In this document: piece after piece, positions 6,490-14,165 of the stretch
How positions within the stretch are numbered: the stretch's first letter is position 1
How the letters are laid out: each line of letters opens with the position of its first letter
Assembly (NCBI GenBank): GCA_015056865.1
Contig: SVFM01000023.1
Coordinates: 1-41,850 of the forward strand
Reading direction: 5' to 3'
Length of the DNA: 41,850 nt
From: Lachnospiraceae bacterium
Lineage (GTDB): Bacteria; Bacillota; Clostridia; Lachnospirales; Lachnospiraceae
Made by a program: the position numbers and the translations under genes
The notes under the pieces: model-generated
Seen by the model: only the letters and a program-made list of their open reading frames with translations
What the model was told of the DNA's origin: nothing
Database searches by the model: none

Positions 6490-7866
6490 ATGAGTGATTT
6501 TAAAGTAGGATATGCCCGGGTAAATATCAATCCGCCTCTGGGGATTGGTATCTGCGGCTACTATGTTCCCAGATTTGCCCAGGGAATTTTGGATGATCTG
6601 GAAGCCAGTGCATTGGCCTTGACCTATGGGGACAAGCGGATAGTGCTGGTAAGTGTGGATAGTTGTGAAATATACACAGAGTTGGCGGATCAATATCGCT
6701 TAGCCATCGAACAGGAATGTGGTTTGCCAAAGGAAGCTGTTTTTCTGACGGCAACCCACACCCATACAGGCCCGTTGCTGGTACCAGTGGATGCCTTCGA
6801 GGCAGATGAAACAGTGATAAAGAAATATGCCGAATTTTTAGGTGAACGCCTTGTAGATGTGGTGAAGTTGGCACTGGCAGATTTAAAACCTGCGAAAATG
6901 GGATATATTGTCGGTCAGGCGCCGGAGCGAGTGGCCTATATCAGGCGCTACAAAATGAAGGATGGAAGTACTTGGACGTGTCCTCCTGTGGGTGACCCTA
7001 ACATTGATCATCCCATTGGGGAAGTGGATCAGAGAATCAACATGCTGCGCTTTGACAGAGAGGGTGGGCACAGCGTGGTTCTGGTAAACTTTGGTATCCA
7101 TTCGGATACTGTGAATGGAGATTTTTTGTCTGCAGATTTTCCGGGATGGATGCGAAAGACTGTGGAAAAGGCTTTGGATGGCACGAAATGCATGTTCTTC
7201 CCTGGTGCCCAAGGAGATGTGGGCAGTACCAATGTGCATCCTTCCGGAGGGGATCTGAACGATACAGAGATTAGCTTTGATAATGAGATGAAGAGCCCCG
7301 GTATGGCACGTTTTGTAGGCCGGGCCCTGGCAGGTACTGTGTTGCAGGTGTATGATAAAGTTGCTTATGTAGATGTGGATGATATCCATGTTTTGCCGAA
7401 AGAGATTATGCTTCCGGCCAATGTTCCGGCACCGGAGGATTTGCCGCTGGCCCATAAATATAAGGAACTTCATGACGCCGGCCGGGATGCAGAAATTCCT
7501 TATACTGCCATGGAACTTACCACGGTAGTGGCAGAGGCCCTTCGCATGTGCAGGCTGGAACATGGTCCCATGGAATTTAAAATGGAACTCACTGGTATTC
7601 AGATTGGTCCCGTTGCACTTTTGGGCGTTCCGGGTGAACTATTTTCTGAAACCGGTATGGAACTGAAGAAAAACGATGATTGGGCCATGGTTTTGCCTTG
7701 CGTGCTTACCAATGGCAGTGAAGGTTATTTTCCTCCCAAGTCTGCCTATGAGGAAGGGGGCTATGAGGCTCGTACTTCACAATATAAATCCGGGGTGGCA
7801 GAAGTGCTTGTTTCCGGTGGAAAGGAACTGCTTGATGATTTGAAACGGGTTACTGAGGAGCGTTGA
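6490..7866 (+). CDS. Ceramidase-fold zinc hydrolase, copy 2 (458 aa)
   Basis: Close paralogue of the protein at 3483; the first eight residues are identical and the two align end to end. The zinc-site motif reads Thr-His-Thr-His-Thr-Gly-Pro here, nearer to classical ceramidases than the Ser-His-Thr-Gly-Gly of copy 1. Gly-Ile-His-Ser-Asp-Thr, Ser-Ala-Asp-Phe-Pro-Gly, Gln-Gly-Asp-Val-Gly, Pro-Gly-Glu-Leu-Phe and the C-terminal Tyr-rich segment are conserved, so the enzyme should be active. No signal peptide. It is the last gene of the operon, and its 3' end overlaps the convergent methyltransferase gene by 17 bp, leaving no space for an ordinary terminator between them. Confidence 0.85.
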   Translation: MSDFKVGYARVNINPPLGIGICGYYVPRFAQGILDDLEASALALTYGDKRIVLVSVDSCEIYTELADQYRLAIEQECGLPKEAVFLTATHTHTGPLLVPVDAFEADETVIKKYAEFLGERLVDVVKLALADLKPAKMGYIVGQAPERVAYIRRYKMKDGSTWTCPPVGDPNIDHPIGEVDQRINMLRFDREGGHSVVLVNFGIHSDTVNGDFLSADFPGWMRKTVEKALDGTKCMFFPGAQGDVGSTNVHPSGGDLNDTEISFDNEMKSPGMARFVGRALAGTVLQVYDKVAYVDVDDIHVLPKEIMLPANVPAPEDLPLAHKYKELHDAGRDAEIPYTAMELTTVVAEALRMCRLEHGPMEFKMELTGIQIGPVALLGVPGELFSETGMELKKNDDWAMVLPCVLTNGSEGYFPPKSAYEEGGYEARTSQYKSGVAEVLVSGGKELLDDLKRVTEER

Positions 7867-8665
7867 TTCCTCCCAGCTGCCAAAAAGCAATAGCGCTGGC
7901 AGCGGCTACATTTAAAGAATCCACACCGTGGGACATAGGGATGCGTACGGTGTAATCACAGAGGGTGATGGTCTGGTCAGACAGGCCATCACCCTCTGTG
8001 CCTAAAAAGATGGCTAGTTTTTCTTCTGCAGCCAGTCTGGGATCCTTGATGTCGAGGGAATCCTCCTTTAGCGCCATGGCGACTGTACGAAAGCCCATGG
8101 ATTTTAACAGTCCCGGGCTAAGAGGAGCCTGGGTCCAGGGAATCTGAAATACAGTCCCCATGCTGACGCGGCTGGCCCGGCGATACAGAGGGTCACTGCA
8201 GCCCGGTGTCAACACCACGGCATCCATGTTCAGCGCAGCGGCACTACGAAAGATGGCACCTACGTTGGTGGGATTCATGACATTTTCCAAAACAACGATC
8301 CGGCGGGCACCGGTGCAGACCTTTTCTATTGTGGGCAGGACGGGCCGGTGCATGGCACACAAAAGCCCTCTGGTCAGCTGAAAACCAGTGAGCTGGGTCA
8401 GTACCTCCAGTTCGGCGGTGTACACAGGGATGTCCGGGCATCGGGCGATGATCGGACGGGCAGAACTTTCTATGTGCCTTCGCTCTGTCAGCAGGGACAC
8501 GGGCTCATAACCTGCATCCAGGGCCCGCAGAATCACATTGGGACTTTCTGCAATAAAAAGCCCCTGCCCGGGTTCGTATAAGTGAAAGAGCTGTGTTTCT
8601 GAAAGCCGGGCATAGATGTCCAGTTCCGGCGCAGTGAAATCAGTGATCTCAATAATATTTGCCAT
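7850..8665 (-). CDS. SpoU/TrmH-family RNA 2'-O-methyltransferase (271 aa)
   Basis: SpoU enzymes transfer a methyl group from SAM to ribose 2'-OH of rRNA or tRNA using a knotted fold. The three family motifs are visible: Asn-Pro-Thr-Asn-Val-Gly-Ala-Ile-Phe-Arg-Ser in the middle, Phe-Leu-Gly-Thr-Glu-Gly-Asp-Gly-Leu-Ser, and Ile-Pro-Met-x5-Ser-Leu-Asn-Val-Ala-Ala-Ala at the C terminus. The N-terminal ~100 residues are a probable RNA-binding substrate domain. A GAGGA SD lies seven bases before the ATG. Which RNA position is methylated cannot be told. It is transcribed against the sugar operon, so it is probably a housekeeping gene at the border of that insertion-prone block. Confidence 0.9.
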   Translation of the reverse strand: MANIIEITDFTAPELDIYARLSETQLFHLYEPGQGLFIAESPNVILRALDAGYEPVSLLTERRHIESSARPIIARCPDIPVYTAELEVLTQLTGFQLTRGLLCAMHRPVLPTIEKVCTGARRIVVLENVMNPTNVGAIFRSAAALNMDAVVLTPGCSDPLYRRASRVSMGTVFQIPWTQAPLSPGLLKSMGFRTVAMALKEDSLDIKDPRLAAEEKLAIFLGTEGDGLSDQTITLCDYTVRIPMSHGVDSLNVAAASAIAFWQLGGINAPQ

Positions 8666-8697
8666 AAAAATGTCCTCGTGTGTTAATTAATAATTCT

Positions 8698-8726
8698 ATT
8701 TTACTGTATTTAACAAAACATTGCAA
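8698..8726 (-). promoter_or_regulatory. Promoter of the SpoU methyltransferase gene
   Basis: On the minus strand: TTGCAA (8726-8721), 17-base spacer, TAAAAT (8703-8698). TTGCAA is its own reverse complement, so the same hexamer could serve a plus-strand promoter with a -10 near 8739-8749 for the divergent amidohydrolase gene. Confidence 0.6.
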
Positions 8727-8807
8727 GAAACATACTTGTATAATATACACGTAGTATGGTACAATAAGAAAAAATACATTATTGCAAAAAAGGAGGGAAG
8801 AAACAGT

Positions 8808-9707
8808 ATGTTTATCGATATTCATGCGCATGCGTACCGCAAGCCGGTGCCCTTTGTTGTTCGGTTTTGCACGGCGGAGGAACTGATTGCCAGATATGAT
8901 GAGTTAGGGATTGAGCGGGGGGCACTTTTACCCATCGTAAGCCCGGAAATCTATTTTCCCCAGACCAATGAGGATATCTTGGATATGGCAGAAAAATATC
9001 CGGATCGATTCATTCCTTTTTGCAATATTGACCCCAGGGTCATGACCAATTCGCCGGATGCACCTTTGGATAAAGTGCTTGCCTACTACAAAGACAGGGG
9101 ATGTAAGGGGCTGGGAGAGGTCATGCCCAATCTTCCTGTGATGCATCCCATGGTACAAAATTTGTTTTATCATGCCCAGAAGGTGGGCTTGCCGGTGACC
9201 TATGACGGTTCCGATCAGCTGACTGGAGATTTTGGACTGTATGATGACCCGGGGCTGCCGCAGTTGGAGCACACCCTGCAGCGCTTTCCTAATTTAAAAA
9301 TTTTTGGTCACGGACCTATCTTTTGGTCGGAGATAGCGAAGCTGGAGACGCCGGGAGAGAGAGGATTTATTTTTGAAGTGAAGAGTGAGTGCCAGGTTGG
9401 CAGGCTGCCTCAGGGCCCCGTTAAGGAGGAGGGTGTGGTGCCCAAACTTCTGCGTCGCTATCCAAACCTGTATGGGGATCTTTCTGACGGCACGGCCTAT
9501 AATGCCCTGGCCAGGGATGAGGAGTATGGCCCCAAGTTTATGGAGGAATTCCAAGACAGGTTGATGTTTGGCACGGATATGGTGATGCCGGATATGCCGG
9601 TGGAGTTGCCTGAACTGATGCTGCGTTGGCGCAGAGAGGGAAAGATCAGTGAGACAGTATTCCAAAAGATTGCCAGAGAGAATGCCATACGGATCTTAGA
9701 ACTATAA
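8808..9707 (+). CDS. Amidohydrolase-family (amidohydro_2) metal-dependent hydrolase (299 aa)
   Basis: The protein begins with the metal motif His6-Ala-His8, has Phe-Gly-His168-Gly-Pro in the middle and Phe-Gly-Thr-Asp257 near the C terminus, the signature of the amidohydro_2 barrel group of hydrolases and decarboxylases. The segment Leu-Pro-Val-Thr-Tyr-Asp-Gly around 128-134 lies where relatives usually carry another metal His, so metal binding may be altered. I chose the ATG at 8808 because AAGGAGGG precedes it; an upstream frame from 8721 overlaps the promoter region. The gene stands ~100 bases before the tandem glycosidase-like pair and may belong to the same pathway. Substrate unknown. 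Confidence 0.85.
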   Translation: MFIDIHAHAYRKPVPFVVRFCTAEELIARYDELGIERGALLPIVSPEIYFPQTNEDILDMAEKYPDRFIPFCNIDPRVMTNSPDAPLDKVLAYYKDRGCKGLGEVMPNLPVMHPMVQNLFYHAQKVGLPVTYDGSDQLTGDFGLYDDPGLPQLEHTLQRFPNLKIFGHGPIFWSEIAKLETPGERGFIFEVKSECQVGRLPQGPVKEEGVVPKLLRRYPNLYGDLSDGTAYNALARDEEYGPKFMEEFQDRLMFGTDMVMPDMPVELPELMLRWRREGKISETVFQKIARENAIRILEL

Positions 9708-9809
9708 GAAACGGGATTTTTTAACCTAACACAGTCATTTTGGATATCGAAAATAAGTAAAAAGTGTGGTACATTTACCCTGTATTGTGCTGTGAAGGGA
9801 GGAAGTACA

Positions 9810-11897
9810 TTGTTAAAGAAAGAACAGCGGTATGAATTTAGAAAAAGAATGTTGACCATACATAAGCCCGGCCTTCGAGATGTGGCCCTGGTGCCGGCAG
9901 AAGCGGATTATGTGATCCGGGATGGTTTTACTATCTGCGTTCCGGAAGGGGCTGCGGATGTGGCCTGGACTGCCGCCAGGGATTTTGCAGACTATCTGCT
10001 GACATCCATGGATGTATCCGCCAAGGTAAAGAAAGGCCAGACCAAGGGCCCGAACACGTTGACTTATGAGCTGAATGCAGCTATGGAGAAGGGATATTCT
10101 ATTACCGTGGAGGAGGGCGTTCATATCGTCAGCAACGATGAGAGAAGCTATGCCCAGGCACTGTATGCTCTGGAAGATCGGATGAGTTGTAAAAGAGCGC
10201 CCTTCTTGCGAAAAGGGACCACAAATCATAAGATCCTGTTTTCCCCCAGAATGTTACATTCCGGGTATGAACTGGATAAATTTCCTAATGAGCATCTGGC
10301 AGCCATTGCTCATGCGGGACGTGATGCCATCATGGTGTTTACCAAGGGCGTGAACCTGACCCCCTGTGGTTTTGTGGATTTTAACGAATTGATCTACCGT
10401 GCTTCCAAGTACGGTATCGATGTATATGCCTATAGTTATTTGGTAAGCCACAAGCACCCGGACGAGCCGGATGCCCAGGCTTATTATGAAGCCTCCTATG
10501 GGGAGCTCTTTAAAAATTGTCCAGGTCTTAAGGGTGTGGTGTTGGTGGGAGAATCCGTAGAGTTTCCCAGCAAGGATCCCAATGTGTCCGGAACCTTCTA
10601 TTATAATAATACGGTGGACGGAGTGCCCACGGGTAAGGTCTCTGCGGGCTGGTGGCCCTGCATTGATTATCCCAGATGGCTGGAAGTGGTCATGGGAGCC
10701 ATCAAAAAATATAAAGAGGATGCAGATATTGTATTCTGGAGCTACAACTGGGGCTGGGCGCCCAAGGAAGAGCGGATACGTCTGATCCGTTCCCTGCCTG
10801 CAGGCATTAGCTTGAACGTGACTTACGAAACGGACGAGATGTTGCCCCTGGAGGACAATACGGTACATGTGGATGATTATACCTTGGCTTTTGCAGGTCC
10901 CGGAAAGTATTTTATATCGGAAGCTGAGGCTGCTAAGGAGAGAGGTATCCGCTTGTATTCTATGACGAATACCGGTGGACTTTCCTGGGACATGGGTGTC
11001 ATTCCTTATCAGCCCATGCCTTATCAGTGGATGAAACGATATGAGGGCATGTTGGAGGCTCACGAAAAATGGGGCCTGTGCGGCCTGATGGAATCTCATC
11101 ACTATGGGTTCTGGCCTTCCTTTATCGGAAACCTTTCCAATCATGCTTTGGTTCGGGAGACGCTGGCAGACGGTACGGAAATTTCCATGGAGCAAAAATT
11201 GCGGGATAGTTTGGAAATGTATTTCGGTAAGGAGTACATAGAGACGGTGGATCGGGCTCTGGCTCTTTGGAGCGAAGCGATCACACATTACGTTCCCTCC
11301 AACAGCAACCAGTATGGTGCTTTCCGTATCGGTCCCTCATATCCCTTTAATCTGTACCAGAGGTTGAAACCTATCAGTGCAGATCATGCACACTTTGGCA
11401 ATGGGATCGTGATCGTGAATTATCACGATTATGCAGGAACCCGCAGAAGTATGTCCTATGTGAGTCTGGATGCAGAGCGTCGTTCTCTGGAAAGGATGTT
11501 GGATCTGCTTCGGCAGGGCGTGGATCTTCTGAAGACAATTCCTCAGGAGAGTGCCAACGAAGAACTGTTATATCTGATCAACCAGGGAGAATATATGTGT
11601 TGTATGGCAGTTACTGGCATACACATGATGAAATGGTATGATCTGATCATTCGTCTGCATTCGGAGAAAGACCGGGTTAAGATCGGACAGGTGCTGGATG
11701 AGATGGAGGAAGTAGGCCGCCTGGAAATTGCCAATGCAGAGAGTGCCATACCTTTTGTGGAATTGGATTCCCGCCTGGGCTGGGAGCCCAGCATGGAGTA
11801 TCTGGGCGATGCAGACCATATCCGCTGGAAGATCAGACAGTTAAAATATGTACTGGAGCGAGAAGTCGCTGATTATAGAACAGCATCAAAATTATAA
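9810..11897 (+). CDS. Large glycosidase-like protein, tandem copy 1 (695 aa, TTG start)
   Basis: Unrecognised family, with a GH20/GH67-like plan: an N-terminal alpha/beta domain up to about residue 140, ending in Ser-Tyr-Ala-Gln-Ala-Leu-Tyr-Ala-Leu-Glu, then a likely barrel from about residue 145. Candidate acids lie in Val-Gly-Glu-Ser-Val-Glu-Phe near 246-252, and aromatic sugar-binding stretches include Asn-Trp-Gly-Trp-Ala-Pro and His-His-Tyr-Gly-Phe-Trp-Pro. The start is set at TTG 9810: GGGAGGA lies six bases upstream, and the encoded Met-Leu-Lys-Lys-Glu aligns with Met-Leu-Lys-Thr-Glu of the paralogue. A GTG at 9792 overlaps the SD. No signal peptide, so cytoplasmic. Confidence 0.85.
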   Translation: MLKKEQRYEFRKRMLTIHKPGLRDVALVPAEADYVIRDGFTICVPEGAADVAWTAARDFADYLLTSMDVSAKVKKGQTKGPNTLTYELNAAMEKGYSITVEEGVHIVSNDERSYAQALYALEDRMSCKRAPFLRKGTTNHKILFSPRMLHSGYELDKFPNEHLAAIAHAGRDAIMVFTKGVNLTPCGFVDFNELIYRASKYGIDVYAYSYLVSHKHPDEPDAQAYYEASYGELFKNCPGLKGVVLVGESVEFPSKDPNVSGTFYYNNTVDGVPTGKVSAGWWPCIDYPRWLEVVMGAIKKYKEDADIVFWSYNWGWAPKEERIRLIRSLPAGISLNVTYETDEMLPLEDNTVHVDDYTLAFAGPGKYFISEAEAAKERGIRLYSMTNTGGLSWDMGVIPYQPMPYQWMKRYEGMLEAHEKWGLCGLMESHHYGFWPSFIGNLSNHALVRETLADGTEISMEQKLRDSLEMYFGKEYIETVDRALALWSEAITHYVPSNSNQYGAFRIGPSYPFNLYQRLKPISADHAHFGNGIVIVNYHDYAGTRRSMSYVSLDAERRSLERMLDLLRQGVDLLKTIPQESANEELLYLINQGEYMCCMAVTGIHMMKWYDLIIRLHSEKDRVKIGQVLDEMEEVGRLEIANAESAIPFVELDSRLGWEPSMEYLGDADHIRWKIRQLKYVLEREVADYRTASKL

Positions 11898-11918
11898 GGT
11901 GACGAGGAGAATAAGATC

Positions 11919-13988
11919 ATGTTAAAGACAGAAAAAAAGTATGAATTCAGAAAACGCATGCTGACCATTCACAAGGCGGATCTTCGGGATGAGGCTTTGG
12001 TACCCGCAGCAGATGAACTGGTGATCGAGGATGATTTTGTCCTCTATGTGCCGGAAGGAGCCGCGGACGTGGCCTGGACTGCAGCCAGAGATTTCGTGGA
12101 TTATATGCTGATCTCCATGAACGTATCCGTACGTGTGAAAAAAGGTCAGACCAAGGGAGCAGGCTGCCTGTCCTATGAAATGGACCCTGCCATGGAAAAA
12201 GGTTATACTATCCAGGTGGAGGATGGTATCCATATCCTCTGCGATGATGAGAGAAGCTATGCTCAGGCTATCTATGCCCTGGAGAAAAAGATGAGCTGGA
12301 GAAAGGCTCCCTACCTGAAGAAAGAAACCACAGAGCATAAGATCCTGTTCTCCCCCAGAATGCTGCATTCCGGATATGAACTGGATAAATTCCCCAACGA
12401 GCATTTGTCAGCCATTGCCCATTCCGGCCGTGACGCCATCATGGTGTTTACCAAAGGCGTGAATCTGACACCCTGCGGATTTGTGGATTTCAATGAATTG
12501 ATCTACCGTGCTTCCAAGTACGGTATTGACGTATATGCTTACAGCTATTTAAAGAGTCCCAAGCACCCGGATGATCCGGACGCCCAGGCTTATTATGATT
12601 CTACCTACGGCGAACTCTTTAAGAATTGTCCGGGCCTGAAGGGCGTGGTACTGGTGGGTGAATCTGTGGAATTCCCCAGCAAGGATCCCAATGTATCCGG
12701 AACCACCTGGCGTGAGAATAATGTGGAAAACATCCCTACCGGTAAGCGTTCACCCGGCTGGTGGCCCTGCATCGACTATCCCAGATGGCTGGAGGTAGTG
12801 ATGAAGTCCATCAAGAAATACAGAGAGGATGCAGATATTGTATTTTGGACCTACAACTGGGGATGGGCGCCCGCAGAGGAGCGCATCCGCCTGATCAAGT
12901 CCCTGCCCGAAGGTGTGAGCCTGAATGTGACTTACGAGATGATGGAAAACATTCCTTTGAATGAGCACAGCGTACGTTGTGACGATTATACTTTGGCCTT
13001 TGCAGGCCCCGGTCAGTATTTTGTATCAGAGGCTATTGCAGCCAAGGAGAGAGGCATCCGGCTGTATGCCATGTCTAATACCGGCGGTATGAGCTGGGAC
13101 TTTGGCGTGACTCCTTACCAGCCCATGCCTTATCAGTGGATGAAACGATTGAAAGGTATCATGGAAGCCAATGAGAAATGGGGCCTGTGCGGTCTGATGG
13201 AATCCCATCACTACGGCTTTTGGCCTTCCTTTATCAGTGAGTTTACCGGCAAGGCTTTGGAGGCAGATGGGCTGACCATGGAAGAGAAGTTGGCTGCAGT
13301 ATTGGAGCAGTTTTATGGAGCTGAGAACCGGGAGACGGTAGATCAGGCGCTGAAGCTGTGGAGTGAGGCCATTACCCATTACATACCCTCCAACGGAGAC
13401 CAGTATTGCGCTTTCCGTGTAGGACCTTCTTATCCCTTCAACCTGTTTACGGAGATTAAAATGATTGCGGCAGATCATGCGCACTTTGGTGCCGGTATCA
13501 TGTTCCCCAAATACTATGACTATGTAAACGGCCAGAGATCTTTGAGTGCAGTCAGCCGCAAGGCGGAGATTGCTTCCCTGAAGCAGATGAAGGAACTGAT
13601 GGAGCAGGGACTGGCGCTCTTAAAGAGCATTCCTGCAGAGCAGGTGAATGAGGAATTGGAATACCTGATCAATCTGGGTGAGTTCATCAGCTGTATGGTA
13701 ACCACCGGCATTCACTCCAAGCAGTGGTTTACCATGGCGCAGAATATGAATGCCAATGAGGACAAAGAGGCGGTTAAGAAGATGCTGGATGAGATGGAAG
13801 TGCTTTTGAAGGCAGAGATCGCCAATGCTGAAAAGGCTATCCCTCTGGTAGAGAGAGACTCCCGTCTTGGTTGGGAGCCCAGCATGGAATATCTGGGAGA
13901 TGCAGAACACATCCGCTGGAAGATCAGACAGGTGAACTATGTGCTGGAGCATGAGATACCTGCTTATAGAAAGGCTGCAGAGTTTTAA
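11919..13988 (+). CDS. Large glycosidase-like protein, tandem copy 2 (689 aa)
   Basis: Paralogue of the preceding gene along its whole length, 21 bases downstream with a GAGGAG SD, so the two are co-transcribed. The barrel start, the Val-Gly-Glu-Ser-Val-Glu-Phe-Pro-Ser-Lys-Asp-Pro motif, Trp-Trp-Pro-Cys-Ile-Asp-Tyr-Pro, and the C-terminal Leu-Gly-Trp-Glu-Pro-Ser-Met-Glu-Tyr-Leu-Gly-Asp segment are shared. The copies differ most in the loop after Asn-Val-Ser-Gly-Thr and in the 430-460 region, where this copy is a few residues shorter. That pattern suggests the pair handles related substrates or linkages. No signal peptide. The gene ends 17 bases before a strong terminator. Function inferred from fold-like features only. 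Confidence 0.85.
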   Translation: MLKTEKKYEFRKRMLTIHKADLRDEALVPAADELVIEDDFVLYVPEGAADVAWTAARDFVDYMLISMNVSVRVKKGQTKGAGCLSYEMDPAMEKGYTIQVEDGIHILCDDERSYAQAIYALEKKMSWRKAPYLKKETTEHKILFSPRMLHSGYELDKFPNEHLSAIAHSGRDAIMVFTKGVNLTPCGFVDFNELIYRASKYGIDVYAYSYLKSPKHPDDPDAQAYYDSTYGELFKNCPGLKGVVLVGESVEFPSKDPNVSGTTWRENNVENIPTGKRSPGWWPCIDYPRWLEVVMKSIKKYREDADIVFWTYNWGWAPAEERIRLIKSLPEGVSLNVTYEMMENIPLNEHSVRCDDYTLAFAGPGQYFVSEAIAAKERGIRLYAMSNTGGMSWDFGVTPYQPMPYQWMKRLKGIMEANEKWGLCGLMESHHYGFWPSFISEFTGKALEADGLTMEEKLAAVLEQFYGAENRETVDQALKLWSEAITHYIPSNGDQYCAFRVGPSYPFNLFTEIKMIAADHAHFGAGIMFPKYYDYVNGQRSLSAVSRKAEIASLKQMKELMEQGLALLKSIPAEQVNEELEYLINLGEFISCMVTTGIHSKQWFTMAQNMNANEDKEAVKKMLDEMEVLLKAEIANAEKAIPLVERDSRLGWEPSMEYLGDAEHIRWKIRQVNYVLEHEIPAYRKAAEF

Positions 13989-14004
13989 ATAAGGGAATGC
14001 TTTG

Positions 14005-14045
14005 AGGCATGCTTTTCCGGCAAACACGGAAGGCATGCCTTTTTG
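14005..14045 (+). terminator. Rho-independent terminator after the tandem glycosidase-like genes
   Basis: Outer stem AGGCATGC with GCATGCCT, extended by an inner TTCCG/CGGAA stem with a bulge, followed by TTTTT. It ends the operon that includes the two large paralogues. Confidence 0.85.
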
Positions 14046-14165
14046 TCTCTGTGTCGATTGTGTACTAAATTATACATTTGGGGTAATAAATCACATTTAC
14101 TCTTGCTCGGTGATATTTTATATTAAAAAACAAAAGACAATACGCAAATCAGGGAGGAGAAAAAG

